The notes under the pieces: model-generated
Told to the model about the DNA's origin: nothing
What the model saw: only the letters and a program-made list of their open reading frames with translations
Databases searched by the model: none
Part shown: positions 16,799 through 26,000 of the stretch, piece after piece
Numbering within the stretch: the first letter of the stretch is position 1
Layout: each line of letters starts with the position of its first letter
Made by a program: the position numbers and the translations under genes
Source: Paenibacillus etheri
Lineage (GTDB): Bacteria > Bacillota > Bacilli > Paenibacillales > Paenibacillaceae
Length of the DNA stretch: 64,000 nt
Assembly (NCBI RefSeq): GCF_001012825.1
Contig: NZ_LCZJ02000018.1
Location: 487,122-551,121, forward strand
Direction: 5' to 3'

Positions 16799-18043
16799 AT
16801 GCGAAATAAATGGATACTTATAGGCGTCTTGCTACTTATGGCAATCACTCCATTGATTGTTGTCACAAAGGTACAAGCCGCAAAAGTATTGTTTGACGGG
16901 ACTACTAGCGCGGAGCAACTAAAAGCACTAGCTTCGATTAATAAATTTCGGCAACAAATGGGGTTGGACGAAGTGAAACTTGATCCTGACCTCGTTAAGG
17001 CGGCGATTAATCATGCTCGCTACGCTAATGCTAATTATACGATAAAGTCTGAAGGCGATTTATCTATAGAAGTGAAAGGTCGTGAGTTCTTTACCCAACA
17101 AACGCCTAAAGAGAGAGTGTTAACATCGGGTTTTAGCGGAGAAGTACCGGAGATTATGGAAACCGTGTATATGAAAGAGCGGGCCTATGATGAATTTGAT
17201 ATGGCCTCGGAGATTAGCGAGTTAGCTGTTATGCATGATCGCAGGGAAGTGATGCTGACCCCGGCAGTTGCCTCTATTGGCATTGCAAGAGTTGGAAAGT
17301 CTACCGTAATTGTGGGTGCTTTGAAGTCAGAAGGCGTAATGACTACACCAGCGACTGCGAGCGTATTTCCTTATGATGGAATGACGCGTGTGTGGTCAGG
17401 CAACATTTACAAAATGAATGCACAGCAGTTAATTCAAGGAGAAGCTACAACACTTACGGTCTTTAGTAGTCTTCGGGATGTATCGGACATAAAGGCTGAA
17501 CTGAGCACACAAGCAGGTAACCGGCACATTATTATCCCGCTTAATGTGAAGAGACTCAATTCTGGTTACGGGTATGTACTAACAGCGCAACGTCAGTTGA
17601 GGGGTGATCGGGAGTATACGGCGGAGGTTACATTTCAATCTGGTGGCGAAACGCTAGTGAAAAAGTGGAACTTTAAGACAAGCCCATTCCTGTATCAGTT
17701 GAACATTGATGATATGCCACTTCTATCAGCACCACCGCTTAACATTGTAAATGGTATTTCAGAAGTACCCATGCGTTATCTCTTTGAGTTATTTGGAGCC
17801 AGGGTAGAATGGAACAAGGCAACTCGTACGATTACCTCTGAAAAAAATGGACTTTCTCTGAAGATGACCATCGACGATCATAAAGCCTACATTAATGGAC
17901 AAGCTGTGCAGATGAATAGCCCACCCCATCTATACGGTTATGCGACTTATGTTCCCCTCCGATTTATATCCGAAACGTTCGGATATGACGTAGAATACGA
18001 TCCGATCGAACGTTCGGTGGACATTTGGACAGGTCTATTATGA
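16799..18043 (+). CDS. secreted CAP (SCP/PR1)-domain protein with copper-amine-oxidase-type stalk domain
   Basis: ATG 16799 (GAGGAGGGG upstream) gives 414 residues with a signal peptide ending VQAA near residue 29. Residues ~38-165 resemble a CAP domain (INKFRQQMGLDEVKLDPDLV, then HARYANANYT). Residues ~185-300 are a beta-rich middle, and the last ~100 are a copper amine oxidase N-terminal-like stalk module (VPMRYLFELFGARVEWNKAT; YVPLRFISETFGYDVEYDPI), common in secreted and wall-bound Paenibacillus proteins. The ORF runs upstream to 16673 but without ribosome site or signal peptide. The protein is extracellular; the biochemical role of the CAP part is unknown. Confidence 0.82.
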   Translation: MRNKWILIGVLLLMAITPLIVVTKVQAAKVLFDGTTSAEQLKALASINKFRQQMGLDEVKLDPDLVKAAINHARYANANYTIKSEGDLSIEVKGREFFTQQTPKERVLTSGFSGEVPEIMETVYMKERAYDEFDMASEISELAVMHDRREVMLTPAVASIGIARVGKSTVIVGALKSEGVMTTPATASVFPYDGMTRVWSGNIYKMNAQQLIQGEATTLTVFSSLRDVSDIKAELSTQAGNRHIIIPLNVKRLNSGYGYVLTAQRQLRGDREYTAEVTFQSGGETLVKKWNFKTSPFLYQLNIDDMPLLSAPPLNIVNGISEVPMRYLFELFGARVEWNKATRTITSEKNGLSLKMTIDDHKAYINGQAVQMNSPPHLYGYATYVPLRFISETFGYDVEYDPIERSVDIWTGLL

Positions 18044-18073
18044 ATATAAATAATCTATTTTTCCACATTCTAT

Positions 18074-18190
18074 ATTTCCGTTGCTCAGTTTTCTGGCATT
18101 GCTTTTGGGATTACCTTTATCGTTTCAGCCATATTCTCACCGATTTGGGGGCTGGCGGCGGACAAGTTCGAACGGAAACTTTGGCTTTAA
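18074..18190 (+). pseudogene. fragment of an MFS transporter
   Basis: A short frame reads ISVAQFSGIAFGITFIVSAI followed by FSPIWGLAADKF and stops at 18188. This is the helix 2-3 region of a TetA/MFS exporter (motif A-like GLAADKFERK). Nothing before or after continues the gene, so only a fragment remains. Confidence 0.6.
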
Positions 18191-18199
18191 AATAGGATG

Positions 18200-18250
18200 A
18201 AAAACCCTCATGCTCTCTGTAATCCCAGAGATTGTCATGAGGGCTTTTGT
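18200..18250. terminator. bidirectional Rho-independent terminator
   Basis: AAAACCCTCATG and CATGAGGGCTTTT form the outer stem, with CTCTCTG/CAGAGA pairing inside. T-runs lie on both strands, so it can end transcripts from both sides between the MFS fragment and the uppP remnant. Confidence 0.7.
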
Positions 18251-18264
18251 TTGAAATCATGTAC

Positions 18265-18912
18265 TTACATGAAGATAAGGAGTAGTATCCCAGCCAAGAA
18301 GCAGTAATAAGAGAAGTACTTCAAATTACCCTTAGCCATAATCCCCATAAACCAGCGCATAGAGAAATACGTGACGATTAGTGTAGTGATAAATGCAATT
18401 AAGTAAGGAATTGCTAGTTGCGCTCGGTTCGGGTCACCGGCAATATCAGATGCACCCATAACAAGTCCGCCCAGACTGATCGGAATATACAGCATAAAAG
18501 AAAAGCGTAAAGCAGTTTCTTGCTTCATTCCCACAGCGATGGAAGAGATGACCGTTGCGCCTGAGCGACTTATCCCAGGAATAAGAGCTACTGCTTGGGC
18601 AAGTCCGACTATGACTGCATCCTTCGCTTTTAAGTCCCCATCTTGTTTACGGCCGCGTAGATTACGAATTAAGCATAAAGCAACCCCGGTTACCAGCAAG
18701 GCGATGGACACGGTGTGTACTGACGAGAAGATCTCCTCAATTTGGTCCTTAAAGAACAAGGCTACGATAACCGCAGGCATGGTGCCAATGATAATGTACA
18801 AAGAGAACATGAAATCTGACTTATATTCCTCTTTGCGGGTCAGAATAAATTGAACTTGACTACACAAGTTATAATATTCTTGAATGGCTCGTTCACTAAC
18901 CGAGCCTATCAC
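18265..18912 (-). pseudogene. uppP: undecaprenyl-diphosphate phosphatase (UppP/BacA), N-terminally truncated
   Basis: UppP removes a phosphate from undecaprenyl pyrophosphate during wall-carrier recycling. The retained part has the catalytic PGISRSG motif (near residue 113) and the C-terminal helices. The usual first ~60-70 residues, which carry the EGxTE...SSTGH catalytic motif, are missing: homology begins only near [20 protein letters not shown], and the preceding ~28 codons are unrelated. The normal length is ~270; here 215 can be read. The start lies 26 bases from a divergent gene, so the 5' end was probably lost by rearrangement. Without the first motif the enzyme should be inactive; another copy would be expected elsewhere. 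Confidence 0.75.
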
Positions 18913-18938
18913 GAAAGTAAACTAAATGAGGTGGAACT

Positions 18939-19592
18939 ATTTGTAGTTCATTAATTAAAATTCATCGGCAGGACATTCCGAAAGCAGCCAGCGTTCTGGC
19001 AGAAGCCTTCGCAAAGGATGATCCACTGTATCAGCATATTTTGCCTGATGAATCAACCAGACTTCGCGTACTAAATATTTTTTTTCATCGTTATATTGAG
19101 ATGTTGTATCCTTATTCGGATTTACTAACGACGTCATCTAATTATGAAGCCGTCGCCTTGGTGTTTCATTCGGAGCGTCAGACGGGGACTTTGATTTCGA
19201 ACATCAACTATATGAAACGAATTGGGCTTGCGATTCTCAAGTGTTTACCGATTTGCCGAATCATTGGTGTGCGAGGGTTCATTCGAGGATTATCCATTTT
19301 ACGCAGTATGAGCTCCTTATGGTTATCAATGTTTGGAGATCAGAAGTATATGCATTTGGATATGCTTGTAGTGCAAGAACGTTACCGTGGGCAAGGATAT
19401 GTATCAAAGATTATGATGCCGCTGCTCGCCGAGTGCCGCGAGAAGAATGCATTATGCACGTTAGAGACACAGACGCCAAGTAATCTTCCCATCTATGAGC
19501 ATTATCAGTTCCACACGGTTAAGGTTATCCCTTTACCAAATAGTACACTAGAGCAGTATTGCATGGCATGTACTCCAGATTCTGCAAAGTAG
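18939..19592 (+). CDS. GNAT family acetyltransferase with a non-standard start
   Basis: The GNAT fold begins with IKIHRQDIPKAASVLAEAFA right after GAGGTGG (18928-18934), but no ATG, GTG or TTG is in frame there. The codon at the right distance is ATT (18939), followed by TGT AGT TCA. The first usual start is TTG 19041, which would remove ~34 residues including the first strand and helix. The acetyl-CoA motif is LVVQERYRGQGYVSKIMMPL and the end has TPSNLPIYEHYQFHTV. I chose ATT because ribosome site and fold agree; an ATG-to-ATT mutation that weakens or kills the gene is equally possible. Substrate unknown. Confidence 0.65.
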   Translation: MCSSLIKIHRQDIPKAASVLAEAFAKDDPLYQHILPDESTRLRVLNIFFHRYIEMLYPYSDLLTTSSNYEAVALVFHSERQTGTLISNINYMKRIGLAILKCLPICRIIGVRGFIRGLSILRSMSSLWLSMFGDQKYMHLDMLVVQERYRGQGYVSKIMMPLLAECREKNALCTLETQTPSNLPIYEHYQFHTVKVIPLPNSTLEQYCMACTPDSAK

Positions 19593-19652
19593 AAATACAT
19601 GGATAGAATCTATTATTTTATTTAACAAAAAATAGCCTAACCATCGAAGGAT

Positions 19653-19720
19653 TGATATAATAGAAACATATATTCGCGTACTTCAGAACCCTATACGGAT
19701 GTATACGGGTTTTATTTTTA
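19653..19720 (+). promoter_or_regulatory. extended -10 promoter and terminator-like leader of the Wadjet operon
   Basis: TGATATAAT at 19653-19661 is an extended -10 promoter with no clear -35. Downstream, AACCCTATAC (19687-19696) pairs with GTATACGGGTT (19701-19711, one bulged C) across GGAT, and is followed by TTATTTTTATTT. This has the form of an intrinsic terminator placed 27 bases before the start codon of the first defence gene and after the promoter. It could be the terminator of the upstream GNAT gene or an attenuator in the operon leader. Confidence 0.5.
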
Positions 19721-19738
19721 TTTGGTGAGGGTGATCGT

Positions 19739-20818
19739 TTGAGATCGATTCTTATGAATGCGTTAGAGAAAAAGTTTGGCGCTGTCCGTACAGGGAGAAG
19801 TAAAGTAGAACTTGATAAGCTGGAAAAAGAAATCATTAGAACTGCTTATGAAACACCGGCAGAATATGAATTGTTAGGCGGAGGGTTTCGTGTTCTAGCG
19901 GTCGCTATAACCGAGCTTGTGGCTGAGGGTTACCTAGAACCGATGAAATCCAGTCCGATGAGCTATAAACAACCTTCTATACCTACATCTTATTGGTTAT
20001 CTAAGAGTGCCTCGGCTCAAGCGAGGTGGGATCCTTCAGCTGTGTTAAGGGTGCAAGATTTGCTAGATCTTCATTATTACTTGATACGTCCTGAAACTCA
20101 GACGCAAGAGCTTTGGAGCCGGATAGAGCGGGTTTCTAATTTTTTGCGTACAGTGAAGGATCGCGAGATGATTACCATAGAAGAAAGGTCACTGGAATTG
20201 TTTGGTCAAGAGAAATGGCTCTCTGATCCTGAAGGAAAACAATTTCTTACTAGAGTGAAACTAACACTGGAAAGCCTAAAATGTGTAAATGCACGGGAAC
20301 CGTTTATTTATTACGTCAAGCCAGCAGTAACTGTACGGAACATTCTTATTGTTGAGAATAAATCATTTTTCCACTCAGCTAAACGATTAATGCTTAATGA
20401 AATGATGATTTGTGGTTTATCATTGGACATGCTAATTTACGGTGAAGGTTGGAAGATCGATAGTAGCTTGCTCTTACTGGAGGAACTGAACATTGATCCA
20501 CTTCAAACCACCCTATTATATGTCGGAGATATGGATAAAGCAGGCTGGGAAATTTACGGTAAACTGAAAGTCAGTTATCCGAATTTGAATCTCCGACTGG
20601 CGCTTCCAATTTATGAACAGATGATGAAGCTGACAGAGGAGCCGTATACATATAAAGTTCCGCAGACTTGTAACCCGGAGCATCTGTACAACGTAGTGCA
20701 AGAACTCTCAAGCAACTTGGAACTGCTGGCATATATCGAACGATTACTGAAAGAGGACTTAAGGGTTCCACAGGAAGTTTTAAATTACGAAGTGATGGCG
20801 AGGATGGCAGAAAGATGA
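19739..20818 (+). CDS. jetD: Wadjet system nuclease JetD (Toprim, TopoVI-A-like)
   Basis: JetD (MksG/EptD) is the Toprim-domain nuclease that cleaves circular plasmid DNA extruded by the JetABC SMC complex. Toprim landmarks are visible: ILIVENKS with Glu206, and YVGDMDKAG with Asp264 and Asp266, the metal-binding DxD. The N-terminal ~190 residues form a winged-helix/5Y-CAP-like region. Its 359 residues fit the DUF2220 JetD family. The start is TTG 19739 after GGTGAGGG; an ATG at 19754 is an alternative. Its stop overlaps the jetA ATG (ATGA), so the genes are translationally coupled. Having jetD first in the operon is noteworthy. Confidence 0.85.
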   Translation: MRSILMNALEKKFGAVRTGRSKVELDKLEKEIIRTAYETPAEYELLGGGFRVLAVAITELVAEGYLEPMKSSPMSYKQPSIPTSYWLSKSASAQARWDPSAVLRVQDLLDLHYYLIRPETQTQELWSRIERVSNFLRTVKDREMITIEERSLELFGQEKWLSDPEGKQFLTRVKLTLESLKCVNAREPFIYYVKPAVTVRNILIVENKSFFHSAKRLMLNEMMICGLSLDMLIYGEGWKIDSSLLLLEELNIDPLQTTLLYVGDMDKAGWEIYGKLKVSYPNLNLRLALPIYEQMMKLTEEPYTYKVPQTCNPEHLYNVVQELSSNLELLAYIERLLKEDLRVPQEVLNYEVMARMAER

Positions 20819-22320
20819 ATTGGTCGGATTTTGGCGAACGAAATAAACGATTGAATCCCCTATGGAATCTGGGGGCTGGGATGAACCTTGGCGAGATCCA
20901 ACCGTACAAAGAAATGGTTTCTTTAAGCATCTTGTTGCAAGTCTATTATTTGGAGCTAGAATCCAATGAGAGAAGATCCAAGGAAGATATTATAGCCCTG
21001 ACTTGGACTGCATTGGAACGCTTCAATATCGCGAATCTCGGGACTAACGAATCTGTAGAACGTTTAGTGGACGGCCTGCTCTGGAGCGGAAATGGTGGAG
21101 ATTTCGAATCCTATTATTATGATGATGCCGCTCGGCAAATGTCTGTGCAGAAATATAAGTATTTCATGGTGGATGAGGATGCGACCCGCAGTAGCTGGGA
21201 AGAGAGTGGCAGAACAATCTATCGACTCTCTGAATATGCCATGGAGCTTATTTTTATGAGTCATGAGATTATTGAAGAGTTCCAGATCAGCATCAAGCTG
21301 CTCGAGATTCAGATGCATATTAAGCATGGCCGTGTAACAAGGGCGCTTCAGGATGTGAATGAGCTTATCTCCCGGGTCCGGAAGATGACCCATGAGCAGC
21401 AGGAATACCGGAATGCATTGCGCCGTAACCCGAAGCATATTTTTAGTGAATTTGGAGTGGCTCGGCATCAGCGACTCGAAGAAATTCATCAGCAGTTCGA
21501 TGAAGAACGTAAGCATTTTGATAATATTCATCGTTCTTTGGCCCGGTTAGCCAATGACGAGAAAGATGTGATCGACTTCAATGAGATTCGTATTCTTTCT
21601 GAGCGTGTGGAGCTCTCTAGGCGTGTACATGATGAGCTGGCTGAGGTAGTCTTGAATATTTTTGAGGTGGAGACTAATTTAAGATTGAACTTCCCTGAAT
21701 TATTTTGGGGAGCTGCAGGCTTTAACTTCCGTACTCATATTTGGGAGGAATGGGTTAAAGAAGAGGGTCTCCCAAGCGGCGACAGCCTTGAACTTCTACT
21801 CAGCGGATTGTTCGCTCCGAATCAGGATTTTGTTTATCCACTTCCCTGGGCTTGGGAGGAGCAAGAGGTTGGCTTTATCCCGGATGTTGTGATGGATGAA
21901 CTTGAAGATGAGATAGATGCTGAGACCATTCAATATATTCCTAAAGGTATACCATGGGCGGAAGTCGTTGAACTGTGGAAGCCTGTGTTCTATGCGCTAG
22001 CCCGGCGGGGAAGATTTACGTTTACTGCAGAAGCTTTTACCGCAGAGGAATTAACCCGTTGGGCACGCACACCGGATGCTATTGATCTATGGGTGCAGTT
22101 TTTTCAATCAGAGATTACAGTACAAGAACAGGCTCCAGAGAACAGCAACGGATCCGACGAATGCCAGTTGCTAATCCGGTATGTACTTGCGGATGATCCT
22201 CAACTGGAGAGCCTGCGCGGTAAGCTGCTACATACGAGCATTGCTCCAGAACTAACCCCAAGAGTACGCTGGTCTGGTCTGGATATGAGTCCATATACTA
22301 TTACGATCGTGGAGAGGTGA
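20815..22320 (+). CDS. jetA: Wadjet system kleisin-like subunit JetA
   Basis: JetA (MksF/EptA) is the kleisin that bridges the SMC heads. This 501-residue protein matches the DUF5716-type JetA of type II systems: a helical N-terminus, long amphipathic helices between about 130 and 280 (ELISRVRKMTHEQQEYRNAL; HQQFDEERKHFDNIHRSLAR) and an acidic C-terminal part. The assignment rests on size, helix pattern and position between the Toprim and JetB/SMC genes. ATG 20815 overlaps the jetD stop. Confidence 0.8.
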   Translation: MNWSDFGERNKRLNPLWNLGAGMNLGEIQPYKEMVSLSILLQVYYLELESNERRSKEDIIALTWTALERFNIANLGTNESVERLVDGLLWSGNGGDFESYYYDDAARQMSVQKYKYFMVDEDATRSSWEESGRTIYRLSEYAMELIFMSHEIIEEFQISIKLLEIQMHIKHGRVTRALQDVNELISRVRKMTHEQQEYRNALRRNPKHIFSEFGVARHQRLEEIHQQFDEERKHFDNIHRSLARLANDEKDVIDFNEIRILSERVELSRRVHDELAEVVLNIFEVETNLRLNFPELFWGAAGFNFRTHIWEEWVKEEGLPSGDSLELLLSGLFAPNQDFVYPLPWAWEEQEVGFIPDVVMDELEDEIDAETIQYIPKGIPWAEVVELWKPVFYALARRGRFTFTAEAFTAEELTRWARTPDAIDLWVQFFQSEITVQEQAPENSNGSDECQLLIRYVLADDPQLESLRGKLLHTSIAPELTPRVRWSGLDMSPYTITIVER

Positions 22321-22332
22321 GAGGTTACTAGC

Positions 22333-23091
22333 ATGAGTTATACATTAGAACAGGTACAGCTAGCTTCACGGCTATTTTTTGAATTACTTCGTAAAAAAGT
22401 AATCCCTCTCGATGATCCTGCGGCTGCTGAATGCCTGCAGGATGCAGGAACATATGATGCGCTTCAATATGTTGCCAAGGAGGCAGGCTGCCGAGTGATG
22501 AATTCCGGACACCGTCTCCATTTGTTAGTCAATCCACTCGGGTCAGTGTTCGCCACCAACTTTACCCAGTTGAAGAATAAATACTCACGGATTGAGCGCA
22601 AAACTCATTTACATATCATTAATATCATCATCCTTGTATTTCTGGCCGAGATGGATCAGGATGAGACTCACTTTAAGTCCGGGCAGGACAGTATGTCCTA
22701 TATACAGATATCCGATCAGGTGTCGTCACTTTTTCAAGCGTGGATGCAGATGGATGATGAAGGTCGGTTTAGCCAGCAGTGGCGGTTGGATATCCAAGCG
22801 ATGTCGAAGGTGTGGACTAATCTTTATATGCAAACTAAGAGTCAGGAAGAAAGCGATCTTCTAACAAGAGGCGCAGGCTCACGAATGGGTCTGATTCATG
22901 AAGGTATGAAGCTTCTGGAAGAGGAGAAGCTCGTGTTCATCTCGGAGTCAGAGAAGCGGATATTCCCACGGGAAGAGCTTTATGAGAGAATGCGGTATTT
23001 ATATCATGATGTTGACCGGTATCAGGAATTAAAGAAACTCATCGGACGAACTTTAGCTGAGAAAGACGGTGCTACTAATGCCGCGAATTGA
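22333..23091 (+). CDS. jetB: Wadjet system KITE-like subunit JetB
   Basis: JetB (MksE/EptB) is the winged-helix KITE subunit that joins JetA and the SMC. The 252-residue protein has a winged-helix-like C-terminal half ending in FPREELYERMRYLYHDVDRY and is typical of DUF6063-type JetB. It starts 12 bases after jetA with GAGGTGAGAGG upstream and overlaps the SMC gene by 14 bases. The family call depends largely on context and length. Confidence 0.8.
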   Translation: MSYTLEQVQLASRLFFELLRKKVIPLDDPAAAECLQDAGTYDALQYVAKEAGCRVMNSGHRLHLLVNPLGSVFATNFTQLKNKYSRIERKTHLHIINIIILVFLAEMDQDETHFKSGQDSMSYIQISDQVSSLFQAWMQMDDEGRFSQQWRLDIQAMSKVWTNLYMQTKSQEESDLLTRGAGSRMGLIHEGMKLLEEEKLVFISESEKRIFPREELYERMRYLYHDVDRYQELKKLIGRTLAEKDGATNAAN

Positions 23092-26000
23092 ACGCATACG
23101 AATTACTGGACTTAAATACGAGAAAATGCTTAAGAAATATGATGATATGATTCTGGACCTTTGTAACGAAGAGGGGCCAGCCAATACGCTTATTACGCTT
23201 ATGAATGGTGGCGGGAAGGGCGTACTGCTGCAATCCATTTTTCAGTTATTAATGCCCAAAACGCCATGGGGAAAAGACAGCGAGAACCAGGTTGAAGCAT
23301 TTTTTCATAATCATAAAAAACAACTTAAACCTTATACCTTTCATGTAGCTATCGAATGGCATCTCGACAACAGTGAGCGTAATGAGTATATGACAACTGG
23401 TATTGCTATGACGGCACATAACTCGCTGGATCAGCAGGATATTAAAGTGGATTACCTACTGTACGCACTTACGGATTACGGAGAAGCGTCTGAACTTACC
23501 CTTTCGACGTTGCCACTCTTTGATGAAGAGAATGCTGAACCTACGAGTTTTGAAACAATCCAGCAATTTATACGAGATCGGCGGGGAGAAATTGTACCTT
23601 TCGGCAGCCATAGCTCGGATTTAAAAAGATATTATGATTTCCTGGCAACTCGGGATATCCATATCGCCGAGTGGCGCAATATGCGGCGGATCAATGGGGA
23701 AGAGGGCGGTATCAAAGGTTATTTTAAAAAGAATGATGCCTTTACCAACCATAACTTGTTCGAAAGGCTGATTATTCCAGAAATCGGCTCCAGTCTGAAT
23801 GAGGGGCTAAGAGAAGACGACAATACGCTGCAGCGTATGTTTATCGATACGGCGACAGTAGCTCAACGACTGCCAATGCTTGAACAGCGGGAACAAGTCT
23901 ACACAGAGTTTCTTGGCATGGCTGCACCATTATACGAGCTGGTGAAGCTGGGAGTAGAGGCAGAGAGCGTTGTTCAGGAAACTGAACTGCGTGGACGTCA
24001 GATCCATACGGTTATCCATGAAGAGCAGAGAAATGTGGAAGAAGAGCGAAGTAAGGTTGGTAATGAACTGGCTGGTCGTTATCAGGATGCGAAGCAATTG
24101 CGATTTGAGACGGACAACCTCAAGTATTTGCGCAGCAAGGAAGAAATGGAACTGAAACAAGAAGAGTTCAAAAAGCTTAGTGATGATCAGAGCCGTGCAC
24201 GTGGACGGCTGGACGATTCCAAGACTCAGGAGAAAAAGCTTGAAGTGGCTCATTTCTTAGCTAAACGTATGCTCCACACACGACAAATTGAGCAATGGCA
24301 GAAAGAAATTCAAGCGATCGAAGGATCTCTGGAGATGAAAGAACGTCAGGAGGTTATTCAGACTGCTAAAGAAAAGCTTCGTAAACAATGGGATGTGGTG
24401 TCTAGCCTCTGGCAACAAACGATCAGAGGATTTGGAACAGCGGAGCGAGCACTGACGACTGAAGAAAAAGGTTTACGTAAGGAGCGGGAGAGCTTCCTGC
24501 AGGAGTTGGCTGGCCTAGATATTCAGATTAATGAATTAACGTTATCTATCCGGCAATATACAGAAGAGCTAGGCACATTCGCAGCTCAGCATGGTCAGGA
24601 GGCTGCCCATACTCCGGCGGCGGCGCTACAACGTACGATTTCAGCTGCCCAAACGATACTTCTGGATATGGAAGCGTTAGAGAAACAGCATAAAGAGGCA
24701 GATAACCGAAAGCTGGCACTACATAAGAATCATGCTGAGCTCAGCGAGAAACACCGGTCTTATGAACGAGAGTTAGACGAGCTTGGGGTTGTGCTTGATT
24801 CACAGACCTATAAAGAATCGCAGTTATGGTCACAGCTCGTTGTACTACTGGAAATGTATGATGAGCATAATCGTTTAGGAGCTACTGGCCTTTTTGAAGA
24901 ACAAGAGGCGATTCAAGTACGCTTTATCCGAAAAATGGATGAGGTGGAGCAGCAGACGAAACGTTCCAGACGGGATTACTACAATCAGCTTATGGATGTG
25001 GAACTTCAGAACCAATCCTACTGGCTGCCGAATTCAGATATTCTGGCGGTCAAGGATACACTCGATTCGCTTAAGATTCAATCCACACCGGGTAGTTCCT
25101 ATTTAAATGATCGTCCATATCTTGAACGTGAGGAAGAGCTAGAGCGCCATCCACTTCTTCCTTATAGTCTGATTGTTACCCGGCGCGAAGCTGATAAAAT
25201 CAAACCGGATTTGCTGAAGGACACACTGCTGCAATCAGCTGTGCCTATCTTTATCCGTGAAGAGATGGTAGCTTCAGATCCGGTATCTTTTAAACTTTTA
25301 GCTAACCAGGGGCCACAAATGGTACTGGAGCCAGATCGTTTCTTGAACTTTAAGAGCGGTATTCAGTCGAAGCTAAAAGAGCAAGAACAAGTGCTTCAGG
25401 ACGCGGAGGCTTATTTATCGAAGTTGAAATCTGTGCGTCAGGAATATGAGCGGTTATACCAAACAGAGAACACTGTGACGATTACAGCCAAACGCAATAC
25501 ACTAATGAAACTGCAGAGTGAACTTCAGCTGAGCATTATCAGTCTGAGCAACGAGATGGATGAGAACGAGAGCACGCTTGCCCGGATCGGTCGCGAACTT
25601 ATTGAGAATAAGGCGCTTAGTGCAGAGCATGAGCATAGAGCAGCAGCGTTGCAAGTTTGGATTGAACGTACGAAGAAGCATGAGCAGGATCAAAAGGAGA
25701 AGAAAAAGTATTCAGATCGTAAGAGTCTGGTGAGCAGGGAGCTGGCGAGTAAAGATCAGCAGCTCGAGCATCTTGAAGCGCAAATGGTAAGCCTTGGCGG
25801 TGAACGCGAGAAATGGATGGGAGATGCCAAGTATGCTCTGTTTCCTAGACTACAGCATTGGTTTCCTGAGATTGTGTTTCCGACCTCTCATCAGCTTGCG
25901 GATGATATGGAAGCCACACCCATAGATCCCGTAGAGCAGAATCTTCTGTTGCAGCAGCTCAGTACCGTTGAAAGTCTGCAGCAATCGCTGACGGAGAATG

